A stretch of 64,000 nucleotides of DNA from Pseudomonas sp. Leaf48 (GTDB lineage: Bacteria; Pseudomonadota; Gammaproteobacteria; Pseudomonadales; Pseudomonadaceae), in NCBI RefSeq assembly GCF_001421885.1, contig NZ_LMLH01000023.1, positions 302,407 to 366,406 on the forward strand, read 5' to 3'. A program made the position numbers and the translations under genes. The notes below the pieces were generated by a model, which was not told the origin of the DNA, made no database searches, and saw only the letters and a program-made list of their open reading frames with translations. Position 1 is the first letter of the stretch; each line of letters starts with the position of its first letter. Shown here piece after piece: positions 57,738-64,000 of this stretch.

Positions 57738-57828
57738 TGTAGGAGCGAGCCTGCTCGCGATAGCGGTGGTTCAGGCAATATCCATGTTGAATATTTGATC
57801 GCTATCGCGAGCAGGCGCGCTCCCACAG
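57738..57828. repeat. REPIN between treS and glgE
   Basis: An inverted REP pair (CTGTAGGAGCGAGCCTGCTC... and its complement near 57800-57828) lies inside the minus-strand operon, in the 153-base gap between glgE and treS. Such palindromes can act as partial terminators or RNA processing points. Confidence 0.85.
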
Positions 57829-57837
57829 GTTTGAGGT

Positions 57838-59832
57838 CTAGGCGGTAATCCTCCAGATTCCGAACGGCTGATAAGCCGGGTCGATCCGCATGAACTGGTA
57901 CTTGCCGTGCCAGGTCCAGCGATGGCCATTCATCAGGTCTTCGCCCTGGGTGCTGGCGTCGTCAGGCAAGCCCATTTCCCATAACGGCAACTCGAAGTTG
58001 GCTTCCTGCACGTTGTACGGGTCGAGGCTCACCGCCACCAAAATGAAATTGCTGCCATCGGCGCTGCGTTTGCCGAAATACAGAATGTTGTCGTTCCAGG
58101 CGTTGTAGACCTTCAAGCCCAGATGAGTGTGCAACGCCGGGTTCTGTCGGCGGATGCGATTGAGTTGGGCGATTTCGGCAATGATGTTGCCCGGAGCGTT
58201 GAAGTCCCGGGGGCGGATTTCGTACTTCTCCGAATCAAGGTATTCCTCCTTGCCCGGCACCGGCGCCGATTCGCACAGCTCGAAACCGGAGTACATGCCC
58301 CACAGCCCCGACCCCATGGTCGCCAGCGCCGCACGAATGAGAAAACCGGGACGCCCGGATTCGTGCAGGAACCCCGGGTTGATATCCGGCGTATTGACGA
58401 AAAAATTCGGCCGGTAGCATTCGCGCCACGGCGACGCGTTGAGCTCGGTGAAATAGGTCGCCAGTTCGGTCTTGGTGTTGCGCCAGGTGAAGTAGGTGTA
58501 GCTCTGGGAGTAACCGACCTTGCCGAGGCGCGCCATCATCGCCGGAGTGGTAAAGGCTTCGGCGAGGAAGATCACCTCGGGGTACAAAGCCCGCACATCG
58601 GCGATCAGCCATTGCCAAAACGGCAACGGCTTGGTGTGGGGGTTGTCGACGCGAAAAATCTTCACGCCCTCCAGCACCCAGTCGACCACGATGTCGCGCA
58701 GTTCAACCCACAGACTGGGAATCGCCTCGGCCGCATAAAAGTCGACGTTGACGATGTCCTGGTACTTCTTCGGCGGGTTCTCAGCGTATTTGATTGTGCC
58801 GTCGGGCCGCCAATTGAACCAACCGGGATGCTGCTTGAGCCAGGGGTGATCCTGGGAACACTGAATGGCAAAATCCAGGGCGATTTCCAGCCCATGGGCC
58901 GCGGCTGCCGCCACCAGGCGCCGGAAGTCTTCGCGGCTACCGAGTTGCGCATGAATCGCCTCGTGCCCGCCCTCTTCGCTGCCAATGGCATAGGGGCTGC
59001 CCGGATCATCAGGGCCGGCGGTCAAGGAGTTGTTGGGGCCTTTGCGATAGCTGCGCCCGATAGGATGGATCGGCGGAAAATACAGCACATCGAAACCCAT
59101 GTCCTGAATCATCGCCAGGCGCGAATGCACGTCATTGAAAGTGCCGTGTCGAGCCGGGTCATCGGTGATTGAGCGGGGGAACAACTCATACCAACTGGCG
59201 AACTCGGCCAATTGGCGCTCGACGTCCACCGGGAACTCGGGACTGAGGCTCAAATAAGCCCGGTGATCGGCCTGGGCCATCAGGTCTGCGCTACGCTGGT
59301 GCAAAAACAGGGCGACCTGCTCGGTTTCGAGCAGGCCGGACAATTCATGGTGCAACGCTGCCAGTTGTTCGCTCAATTGCCCTTCAGCGCGTTCGGCGGC
59401 TTGTTGCACCTGTTGCCGGCCCTCCTGCAATTCCAGGCTGACCGGCACAGCGGCGGTGTGTTTCTTCTCCAACTCATAACGGAAACTGGCGAACTGGTCG
59501 ATCCAGGCTTCGATGCAGTACAGATATCGGCCTTGGCTTTGGACCCTGAACTGCCCCTGCCAGCCATTGTTGCCCAGATCGCTCAGTCTTTCGCTGTGCC
59601 AGATTTCCTCGCCTTCGCCACGCCAGCGCACCCGCACCGCCAACTTGTCGTGGCCGTCGGCAAAGACCTTGGCCGTCACCACCACGTCCTGCCCAGCCAC
59701 CGCCTTCACGGCAAACTGCCCGGCATCGAGGGTCGGCATGATGTTTTCAATGACAATGCGCGGTAACAACAGCGCCTGGGACAGCGGTATATGCGGGTTG
59801 TAGCTCAACTCATCAGGTTTTTCAGCCGTCAT
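57838..59832 (-). CDS. glgE: Alpha-1,4-glucan:maltose-1-phosphate maltosyltransferase GlgE
   Basis: 664-residue GH13_3 enzyme that polymerises maltose-1-phosphate into alpha-1,4-glucan. N-terminal beta domain and helical insert (residues 20-200) come before the barrel; nucleophile Asp396 is in KIFRVDNPHT, acid Glu425 in IFLAEAFTTP, and the phosphate-site and maltose-site regions (YFPPIHPIGR, FNWRPDGTIKYAENPPKKYQDI in parts) are intact. The ATG at 59832 is used; the open frame upstream is not family-like. First gene of glgE-treS-glgB. Confidence 0.95.
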   Translation of the reverse strand: MTAEKPDELSYNPHIPLSQALLLPRIVIENIMPTLDAGQFAVKAVAGQDVVVTAKVFADGHDKLAVRVRWRGEGEEIWHSERLSDLGNNGWQGQFRVQSQGRYLYCIEAWIDQFASFRYELEKKHTAAVPVSLELQEGRQQVQQAAERAEGQLSEQLAALHHELSGLLETEQVALFLHQRSADLMAQADHRAYLSLSPEFPVDVERQLAEFASWYELFPRSITDDPARHGTFNDVHSRLAMIQDMGFDVLYFPPIHPIGRSYRKGPNNSLTAGPDDPGSPYAIGSEEGGHEAIHAQLGSREDFRRLVAAAAAHGLEIALDFAIQCSQDHPWLKQHPGWFNWRPDGTIKYAENPPKKYQDIVNVDFYAAEAIPSLWVELRDIVVDWVLEGVKIFRVDNPHTKPLPFWQWLIADVRALYPEVIFLAEAFTTPAMMARLGKVGYSQSYTYFTWRNTKTELATYFTELNASPWRECYRPNFFVNTPDINPGFLHESGRPGFLIRAALATMGSGLWGMYSGFELCESAPVPGKEEYLDSEKYEIRPRDFNAPGNIIAEIAQLNRIRRQNPALHTHLGLKVYNAWNDNILYFGKRSADGSNFILVAVSLDPYNVQEANFELPLWEMGLPDDASTQGEDLMNGHRWTWHGKYQFMRIDPAYQPFGIWRITA

Positions 59833-59919
59833 CGAGCATCTCTCCTGTACGCCCCAAGGACGCTCTTGTGTCTGGTCGTCAGTCCCCGCCGGAGTGCACC
59901 GTAATGGACTCACTTAGGT

Positions 59920-59947
59920 TCCGAGCGGCTGGCGCCGGAAAAAGTTC
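59920..59947 (-). promoter_or_regulatory. Sigma-22 (AlgU)-like promoter of the glgE operon
   Basis: On the minus strand GAACTT (59947-59942) is followed after 17 bases by TCGGA (59924-59920), against the AlgU consensus GAACTT-N16/17-TCTGA. The -35 is a perfect match and the -10 differs at one base. The predicted start would give a leader of about 80 bases. Confidence 0.5.
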
Positions 59948-60034
59948 AGCGCAAATTGCCGGAATCAAATCCTTGCCGTTGTGGTCAACCAACTTAAGCA
60001 CGACTCACGCCATGTGCCACTGGAGGCTCGAATC

Positions 60035-60202
60035 ATGACCAATCCATTCCCGGCCGAAACACCCGACCCGAACATCGACGACCCGGTGATCCCCCCCACC
60101 GATCCGCAACCGGTCCCGGAGCAGGACCCTCCAGGCACCGTCCCGCCGCCCAGGGAAGAGCCACCGACAACGATGCCGCCAGTGATTGTTACGCCCAATT
60201 AA
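60035..60202 (+). CDS. Small Pro-rich acidic hypothetical protein
   Basis: 55-residue protein that is about one-third proline with Asp, Glu and Thr, for example PFPAETPDPNIDDPVIPPTD and PPGTVPPPREEPP. No signal peptide or membrane segment; it is probably disordered. GGAGG lies about eight bases before the ATG, which supports translation. It is divergent from glgE. Function unknown. Confidence 0.6.
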   Translation: MTNPFPAETPDPNIDDPVIPPTDPQPVPEQDPPGTVPPPREEPPTTMPPVIVTPN

Positions 60203-60475
60203 AGACAGTTGATGAATGAGTCCCAGTAGGAACCGCCGCAAGCTTGGGTAGCTTTCGGTAGTTCCTACACCTGCCCCTGTAGGAATTAATTCCACTTTCA
60301 ATATCCGTGCGACTTTTCCTAAAGTTTTGTAGTACCAATCTGGTACTGCACTTTTCACCCTTTGGCCTCTTACGAAAATATGTTGCATGAGTTTACATAG
60401 GCCAGCACCCGCCCTGAGCGTACAGCCATGATTTTTTTAGCTTGATGAAAAGTCGGACAGAGAGCGCACTGACAT
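60203..60475. other. AT-rich intergenic region with hairpin
   Basis: No gene recognised. An imperfect 43-base hairpin at 60226-60268 has outer arms GTAGGAAC/GTTCCTAC and inner arms around AAGCT/AGCTT. GTAGGAATT recurs at 60279. The arms are like REP ends but the middle is not. From about 60290 base composition turns strongly AT-rich. Confidence 0.45.
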
Positions 60476-60484
60476 ATGCGCCCA

Positions 60485-60760
60485 ATGAGTATTGGACTGA
60501 AGGTTGGGCTGACCTTGAAAATATACAACTACGAGCTTTTATACTTCCATGCGAAGTTAAACCCTGCTGAGAAAATCGAAAAAAGTTCGATCCTGAAAAA
60601 CCTGGAAGATCATGCACACCACAGACAATTCGATTTCAATAAAAATGAGCTTTCAAAAAGCCTCCCACTTTCTCGCGAACAAGCTTCCACGCATTCGACT
60701 ACTGAATCACTGGAGCAACAAAAAATCCATCAGTGCGAGACTTGCAATGAGAACCCCTAA
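60485..60760 (+). pseudogene. Possible relic of an ABC ATPase subunit
   Basis: An open frame of about 90 codons reading SIGLKVGLTLKIYNYELLYF, then HAKLNPAEKIEKSSILKNLE. The order GLK..LT..(Y/E)N..LYFHAKLN resembles the helical part of CcmA-like or bacteriocin-type ABC ATPases just before the signature motif, and KSLPLSREQ stands where LSGGQ would be. Walker A and Walker B are missing, and an in-frame stop lies just upstream. Its stop overlaps the likely permease start by 14 bases, as in an ATPase-permease pair. Weak: it could be a chance frame or a different short gene. Confidence 0.3.
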
Positions 60761-61493
60761 AGCGCCGTTAGTTTTTCCGCGTTCGATACGACTTATAAAA
60801 GAATGCACAAAGGATCCCGCGACTGCTGTCTGGGCTCTGGCATTACCCTGCGCGTTGTTCTGCTTGTTGACGATCTTCGCGCAAGACACAAGCCGCCTTC
60901 AAAGTGATTACGCCTTGGAGACAGGCTGGTTTTATGCCTACATCTCATTAAGCCTTGCACTCTCCGGATATTCATCTGATGTTGTGAAATGTCGAGAAAG
61001 CGTATTCATTCGCTGTTTCCTTTGCAGTAAAAAATTAAAAGCCTCGTTTATCATCAACCATTTTGTGGCCTACTCTATAATATCAATTCTTTATTGCCTG
61101 ATTTTTTACCTGACCACAAAGCTGCCTTTCGGGGCCTTCGAACTCGGAGAGTTATCAAGTATCGTCGCACGCTCATACATTTGCTTTCTGATGTTTTGCG
61201 GTATCGGCTTACTGATCACATTTCTCCCCATAAGCACAGGGCATTTTCGAGAACTGTCCGCTATCATAATATTATGCTTGGTTCTAACCGGGGTCATGGC
61301 AGACGCCGACACCAACAACATCACAGATTTTATAAGCTGGACGAACCCTCTAAGCTTGGCAAAACATTTAATGACCGACGACCCGGCTACAAGCATGTCT
61401 ATCGCATGTTGTATTAGCTTATTCTTTATCTGCACACTGGCAACAACAATCAAACTACTAACCGCACATTCACAATACAATCGCTACCATTGA
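60747..61493 (+). CDS. ABC-2-like membrane permease, orphan
   Basis: 248-residue protein (start ATG 60747; an open frame extends to 60612). The N terminus RSIRLIKECTKDPATAVWALALP followed by six hydrophobic segments (for example LFCLLTIFA, FIINHFVAYSIISILYCLIFYL, YICFLMFCGIGLLITFLP, LSAIIILCLVLTGVM, SIACCISLFFICTLATTIKLL) is the layout of ABC-2 permeases: arginine-rich first helix, six helices, short loops. No intact ATPase lies next to it. GC is about 43 percent against about 60 percent around, a sign of recent transfer. Substrate unknown; a self-protection or small peptide export role is only a guess. Confidence 0.55.
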   Translation: MRTPKAPLVFPRSIRLIKECTKDPATAVWALALPCALFCLLTIFAQDTSRLQSDYALETGWFYAYISLSLALSGYSSDVVKCRESVFIRCFLCSKKLKASFIINHFVAYSIISILYCLIFYLTTKLPFGAFELGELSSIVARSYICFLMFCGIGLLITFLPISTGHFRELSAIIILCLVLTGVMADADTNNITDFISWTNPLSLAKHLMTDDPATSMSIACCISLFFICTLATTIKLLTAHSQYNRYH

Positions 61494-61507
61494 CCAGTGA
61501 TGGTTTA

Positions 61508-61546
61508 GCCCGTATAGGAACTGTCGAGGGCTGCTCCTACACGGGC
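61508..61546. terminator. Hairpin between permease and mgtC
   Basis: GCCCGTATAGGA pairs imperfectly with TCCTACACGGGC around a loop, followed on the plus strand by GGATTTTTG. It overlaps the mgtC stop codon, and would end transcription from the left. Confidence 0.45.
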
Positions 61547-62037
61547 GGATTTTTGTCGAGCATCTTCACGATCCTCGGCATCACACTGAAAACCCCCAAC
61601 GCCAACAATGTACTGAGCACCGCCGTCGCTTCCCTGCCCAACCCCGCCGATACACCGATAGCGGCGGTCATCCACAGGCCGGCGGCGGTGGTCAGGCCCT
61701 GGACGTGGCCTTCGTCGCCCTCGTTGTTTTTCAGGATGGTGCCGGCGCAGAGGAAGCCGATGCCGGCGATGACGCCCTGGATCACCCGGCTCATGGCGTC
61801 GGCCTGGGAGCCGGACATCTGCGGGACCAACACAAACAATGCGGCACCGATCGCTACCAGCATGTGGGTACGAACCCCGGCAGCCTTGCCTTTGTGTTCA
61901 CGCTCGAAACCTAGAATTCCGCCGAGCACTGCAGCGGTCAACAGGCGCACGGTAACCCGGGTCAGCTGTGAGGCATCGCCGATGTCGGCGAACTCCGCTT
62001 GCAGGGTTGCCCAGACTTCATGCCACCAGGCGTTCAT
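61537..62037 (-). CDS. MgtC/SapB family membrane protein
   Basis: 166-residue inner-membrane protein with four to five helices. The conserved GGILGFEREHKGKAAGVRTHMLV stretch (in parts GGILGFERE and GVRTHMLV), GVIAGIGFLCAGTI and GLTTAAGLWMTAAIG are family hallmarks. MgtC modulates F1Fo-ATPase and survival in low magnesium; the short MgtC/SapB forms lack the C-terminal ACT-like domain and their role is less clear. AAGGA precedes the ATG. Confidence 0.92.
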   Translation of the reverse strand: MNAWWHEVWATLQAEFADIGDASQLTRVTVRLLTAAVLGGILGFEREHKGKAAGVRTHMLVAIGAALFVLVPQMSGSQADAMSRVIQGVIAGIGFLCAGTILKNNEGDEGHVQGLTTAAGLWMTAAIGVSAGLGREATAVLSTLLALGVFSVMPRIVKMLDKNPPV

Positions 62038-62169
62038 GTTGTTGTCCTTGTATGAAGGGCCTTGGAGGGCCTTGGAGAGTGATCGCAGTGACCATTAATC
62101 GGCTGCATAGAACGATGACCCGCGCTGACGCCCTAATGTTTCAGGCCCCTGTAAAAAAAGGATCACGCC

Positions 62170-62403
62170 ATGACCGTGCGCATCGAAAACCAGACCTGTT
62201 TCCTGACCACTGAAAATGGCGAAGAGATTCGCCTGTGCCCCGATGTGACCATCATCACCGACGGAGAAAAAGCCATGTCGGCGGTGGATCTCAACGGCCA
62301 GCGCATCTACATCACCGAAGCTGAAGCCGACGCATTGACCGTAGCAGGCGCAGTGGATGGCCGCCGGCACTTGAAGGAAACGGACGGTGATTCGGTGGTT
62401 TGA
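62170..62403 (+). CDS. DUF3203 family protein
   Basis: 77-residue small soluble protein seen in Pseudomonas (DUF3203). It reads TVRIENQTCFLTTENGEEIR, a beta-rich N-terminal half with an acidic C terminus. Function unknown. Monocistronic. Confidence 0.8.
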   Translation: MTVRIENQTCFLTTENGEEIRLCPDVTIITDGEKAMSAVDLNGQRIYITEAEADALTVAGAVDGRRHLKETDGDSVV

Positions 62404-62584
62404 CGGACCTTGATCAACACCCGACGCAGACGTCTGATACAGGCGTCTGTACTTGCTAGTAAAAGGTGCTTCAACTTGCCGCAGGCAAGCGTTCAAAGGC
62501 CATCTGATCCGCTTTTTATTGCTTTACCTGAGTCTGTTATGCAAACAGATCACCGCCCATAGTGCTCATGCCTGATGGAGGCTG

Positions 62585-62602
62585 ATGAGCGAAAGACCAT
62601 GA
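62585..62602 (+). other. Five-codon frame overlapping ccoG start
   Basis: ATGAGCGAAAGACCATGA: TGGAGG lies three bases before its ATG and its stop (62600-62602) overlaps the ccoG ATG (62599). The first 12 bases are almost the same as the first 12 of ccoG (ATGAGCGAGAGA), so the start region looks tandemly duplicated with a 14-base period. Confidence 0.4.
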
Positions 62603-64000
62603 GCGAGAGAATCCCCGTCCGAACCGTTGAAACCTATGAGCCTTCACGCACGAAAAAGAAGTCCGCAACCAGCGACAACCTGATCCACACCCGCAGTTTC
62701 ACCGGCCTTTACCGTAACTTGCGCATCAGCGGCGCGGGCCTGCTGTTTTTGCTGTTTTTCGGCACGGTATGGCTGAATTGGGGGGGCCGTCAGGCGGTGC
62801 TATGGGATCTTGGCGAAAGCAAATTCCACATATTTGGTGCGACCTTCTGGCCGCAGGATTTCATTCTGCTCTCGGCGCTGTTGATCATCGCCGCGTTCGG
62901 CCTGTTCGCGATCACGGTGTTTGCCGGCCGAGTCTGGTGCGGCTACACCTGCCCGCAGAGTTCGTGGACCTGGATTTTCATGTGGTGCGAGAAAGTCACC
63001 GAAGGCGAACGCAATCAGCGAATCAAACTGCAAGCAGCGCCCTGGGGCCTGAACAAGCTGATGCGCCGCTCGGCCAAACACACGCTGTGGCTGGCTATCA
63101 GCTTGCTGACCGGCCTGACCTTCGTCGGCTATTTCACACCGATCCGCCCGCTCGCCGAAGAGTTGCTGACCCTGCAGATGAGCGGTGCTAGCCTGTTCTG
63201 GGTGCTGTTTTTTACCGGCGCCACCTATATCAATGCCGGCTGGCTGCGCGAAGCGGTGTGCATGCACATGTGCCCCTATGCACGGTTCCAGAGCGTGATG
63301 TTCGACAAAGACACCCTGACCATTTCCTACGACGTGGCCCGTGGCGAAAACCGAGGCCCGCGCAAACGCGAAGTCAAACCCGCCGAAGTCGGCCTCGGCG
63401 ATTGCATCGACTGCCAACTGTGCGTGCAGGTCTGCCCGACCGGCATCGACATCCGCGACGGCTTGCAAATGGAATGCATAGGTTGTGCGGCGTGCATCGA
63501 CGCCTGCGACTCGATCATGGACAAGATGGGCTATGCCCGCGGGCTGATCAGCTACACCTCCGAGCATCAGTTGCAGGGTGGCAAGACTCACCTGCTGCGT
63601 CCGCGTTTGATTGGCTATGGCGCCGTGTTGCTGGTGATGATCGCTGCACTGGTGGTCGCACTGGTCGAGCGCCCGATGGTGTCGCTGGACGTCAGCAAGG
63701 ACCGCGGCCTGTTCCGGGAAAACAGCCAGGGGCAGATCGAGAATATCTATAGCCTGAAGGTGATCAACAAGACACAGCAGCGTCAGGATTATCGGCTGAC
63801 ACTGGTCGATGGCGACGGCTTTGAGTTGCAGGGCAAAACCGGGTTGAGCCTGGCTCCCGGGGAGATTGTCGATGTGCCGGTGTCGGTGGCCATGACCACG
63901 GAACGGCCGAGAAGCAGCTCACAAAGTATCAGTTTCAAGGTTATCGACAGCGACGAACCGCAGATTTACAGCGTGGCGAAGAGTCGGTTTGTTTCCCCGG
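62599..64000 (+). CDS. ccoG: Cytochrome c oxidase accessory protein CcoG (partial)
   Basis: Membrane ferredoxin-like protein (FixG/RdxA) that helps supply copper for cbb3-type cytochrome oxidase assembly. Membrane helices at the N terminus (about residues 40-60, 85-110, 155-180, 190-210), conserved GYTCPQSSW and CMHMCPYARFQS, then two [4Fe-4S] sets: CIDCQLCVQVCP (from Cys269) and CIGCAACIDACD (from Cys293). After a last helix near residue 340, an immunoglobulin-like periplasmic tail follows. The frame is open to the right edge (467 codons; ends FVSP), so only a few residues are likely missing. Start ATG 62599; an in-frame ATG at 62575 is possible. No ccoNOPQ genes are visible here. Confidence 0.9.
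   Translation, partial: MSERIPVRTVETYEPSRTKKKSATSDNLIHTRSFTGLYRNLRISGAGLLFLLFFGTVWLNWGGRQAVLWDLGESKFHIFGATFWPQDFILLSALLIIAAFGLFAITVFAGRVWCGYTCPQSSWTWIFMWCEKVTEGERNQRIKLQAAPWGLNKLMRRSAKHTLWLAISLLTGLTFVGYFTPIRPLAEELLTLQMSGASLFWVLFFTGATYINAGWLREAVCMHMCPYARFQSVMFDKDTLTISYDVARGENRGPRKREVKPAEVGLGDCIDCQLCVQVCPTGIDIRDGLQMECIGCAACIDACDSIMDKMGYARGLISYTSEHQLQGGKTHLLRPRLIGYGAVLLVMIAALVVALVERPMVSLDVSKDRGLFRENSQGQIENIYSLKVINKTQQRQDYRLTLVDGDGFELQGKTGLSLAPGEIVDVPVSVAMTTERPRSSSQSISFKVIDSDEPQIYSVAKSRFVSP

Noticed and set aside
1..64000. CRISPR arrays, tRNA or rRNA genes, insertion sequences, phage modules, anti-phage defence or secondary-metabolite clusters
   Set aside because: None could be supported: repeats are REP/REPIN type, and no transposase, cas, NRPS or PKS reading frame is present.

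Overview
The window looks like chromosomal DNA of a Pseudomonas, most likely of the fluorescens group. The reasons are a GC-rich composition, many REP/REPIN intergenic palindromes (GTAGGAGC...GGCGATG type), a DUF3203 gene, OprD-type and TonB-dependent receptors, an azlCD pair, a split pqiA, and the Pseudomonas-style alpha-glucan/trehalose (GlgE) locus. I found no rRNA, tRNA, CRISPR array, insertion sequence or prophage. The last gene (ccoG) runs off the right edge.

Left part (1-7.4 kb): a relatively AT-rich module with an OprD porin, an MHS-type MFS transporter, an M14/DUF2817 peptidase and a class-I-glutamine-amidotransferase-like (C26) hydrolase on the minus strand, and a divergent LysR regulator. 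This looks like uptake and hydrolysis of an amidic or gamma-glutamyl compound. Next comes a short threonine dehydratase whose 5' region carries what reads as a complete ribosome-mediated attenuator: a 21-residue leader peptide rich in Ile/Thr/Leu/Val, competing hairpins and a U-tract. This is the most interesting small signal in the window.

Middle part (7.5-37 kb): iron genes recur. There is an ECF sigma factor divergent from a siderophore receptor with two Fur-like boxes, an FbpABC-type ferric ABC transporter, and an EfeU-EfeO-EfeB-EfeM operon. Between them lie azlCD, a methyltransferase, a hemerythrin protein, pqiA1-pqiA2-pqiB-pqiC, a stand-alone tyrosine recombinase, two transporters, an HPP membrane protein, an NCS2 purine permease, a WHy-domain lipoprotein, a GNAT and an AraC regulator, then pssA, a TauE-type exporter, nudC and a crotonase.

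Right part (37-60 kb): a large alpha-glucan/trehalose locus. The plus-strand operon is glgA-treZ-malQ-treY-DUF2934-glgX; the minus-strand operon is glgE-treS/maltokinase-glgB. Between them sit an endonuclease/exonuclease/phosphatase-family gene and a large autotransporter with a repetitive passenger. Together the enzymes can build a branched glucan (GlgA or GlgE plus GlgB), trim and rearrange it (GlgX, MalQ), release trehalose (TreY/TreZ), and turn trehalose back through maltose and maltose-1-phosphate into glucan (TreS-kinase, GlgE). Sigma-22 (AlgU)-like promoter candidates lie before both operons. Past this, a strongly AT-rich island (60.3-61.5 kb) holds an orphan ABC-2-like permease and perhaps a relic of its ATPase, followed by mgtC, a DUF3203 gene and ccoG.
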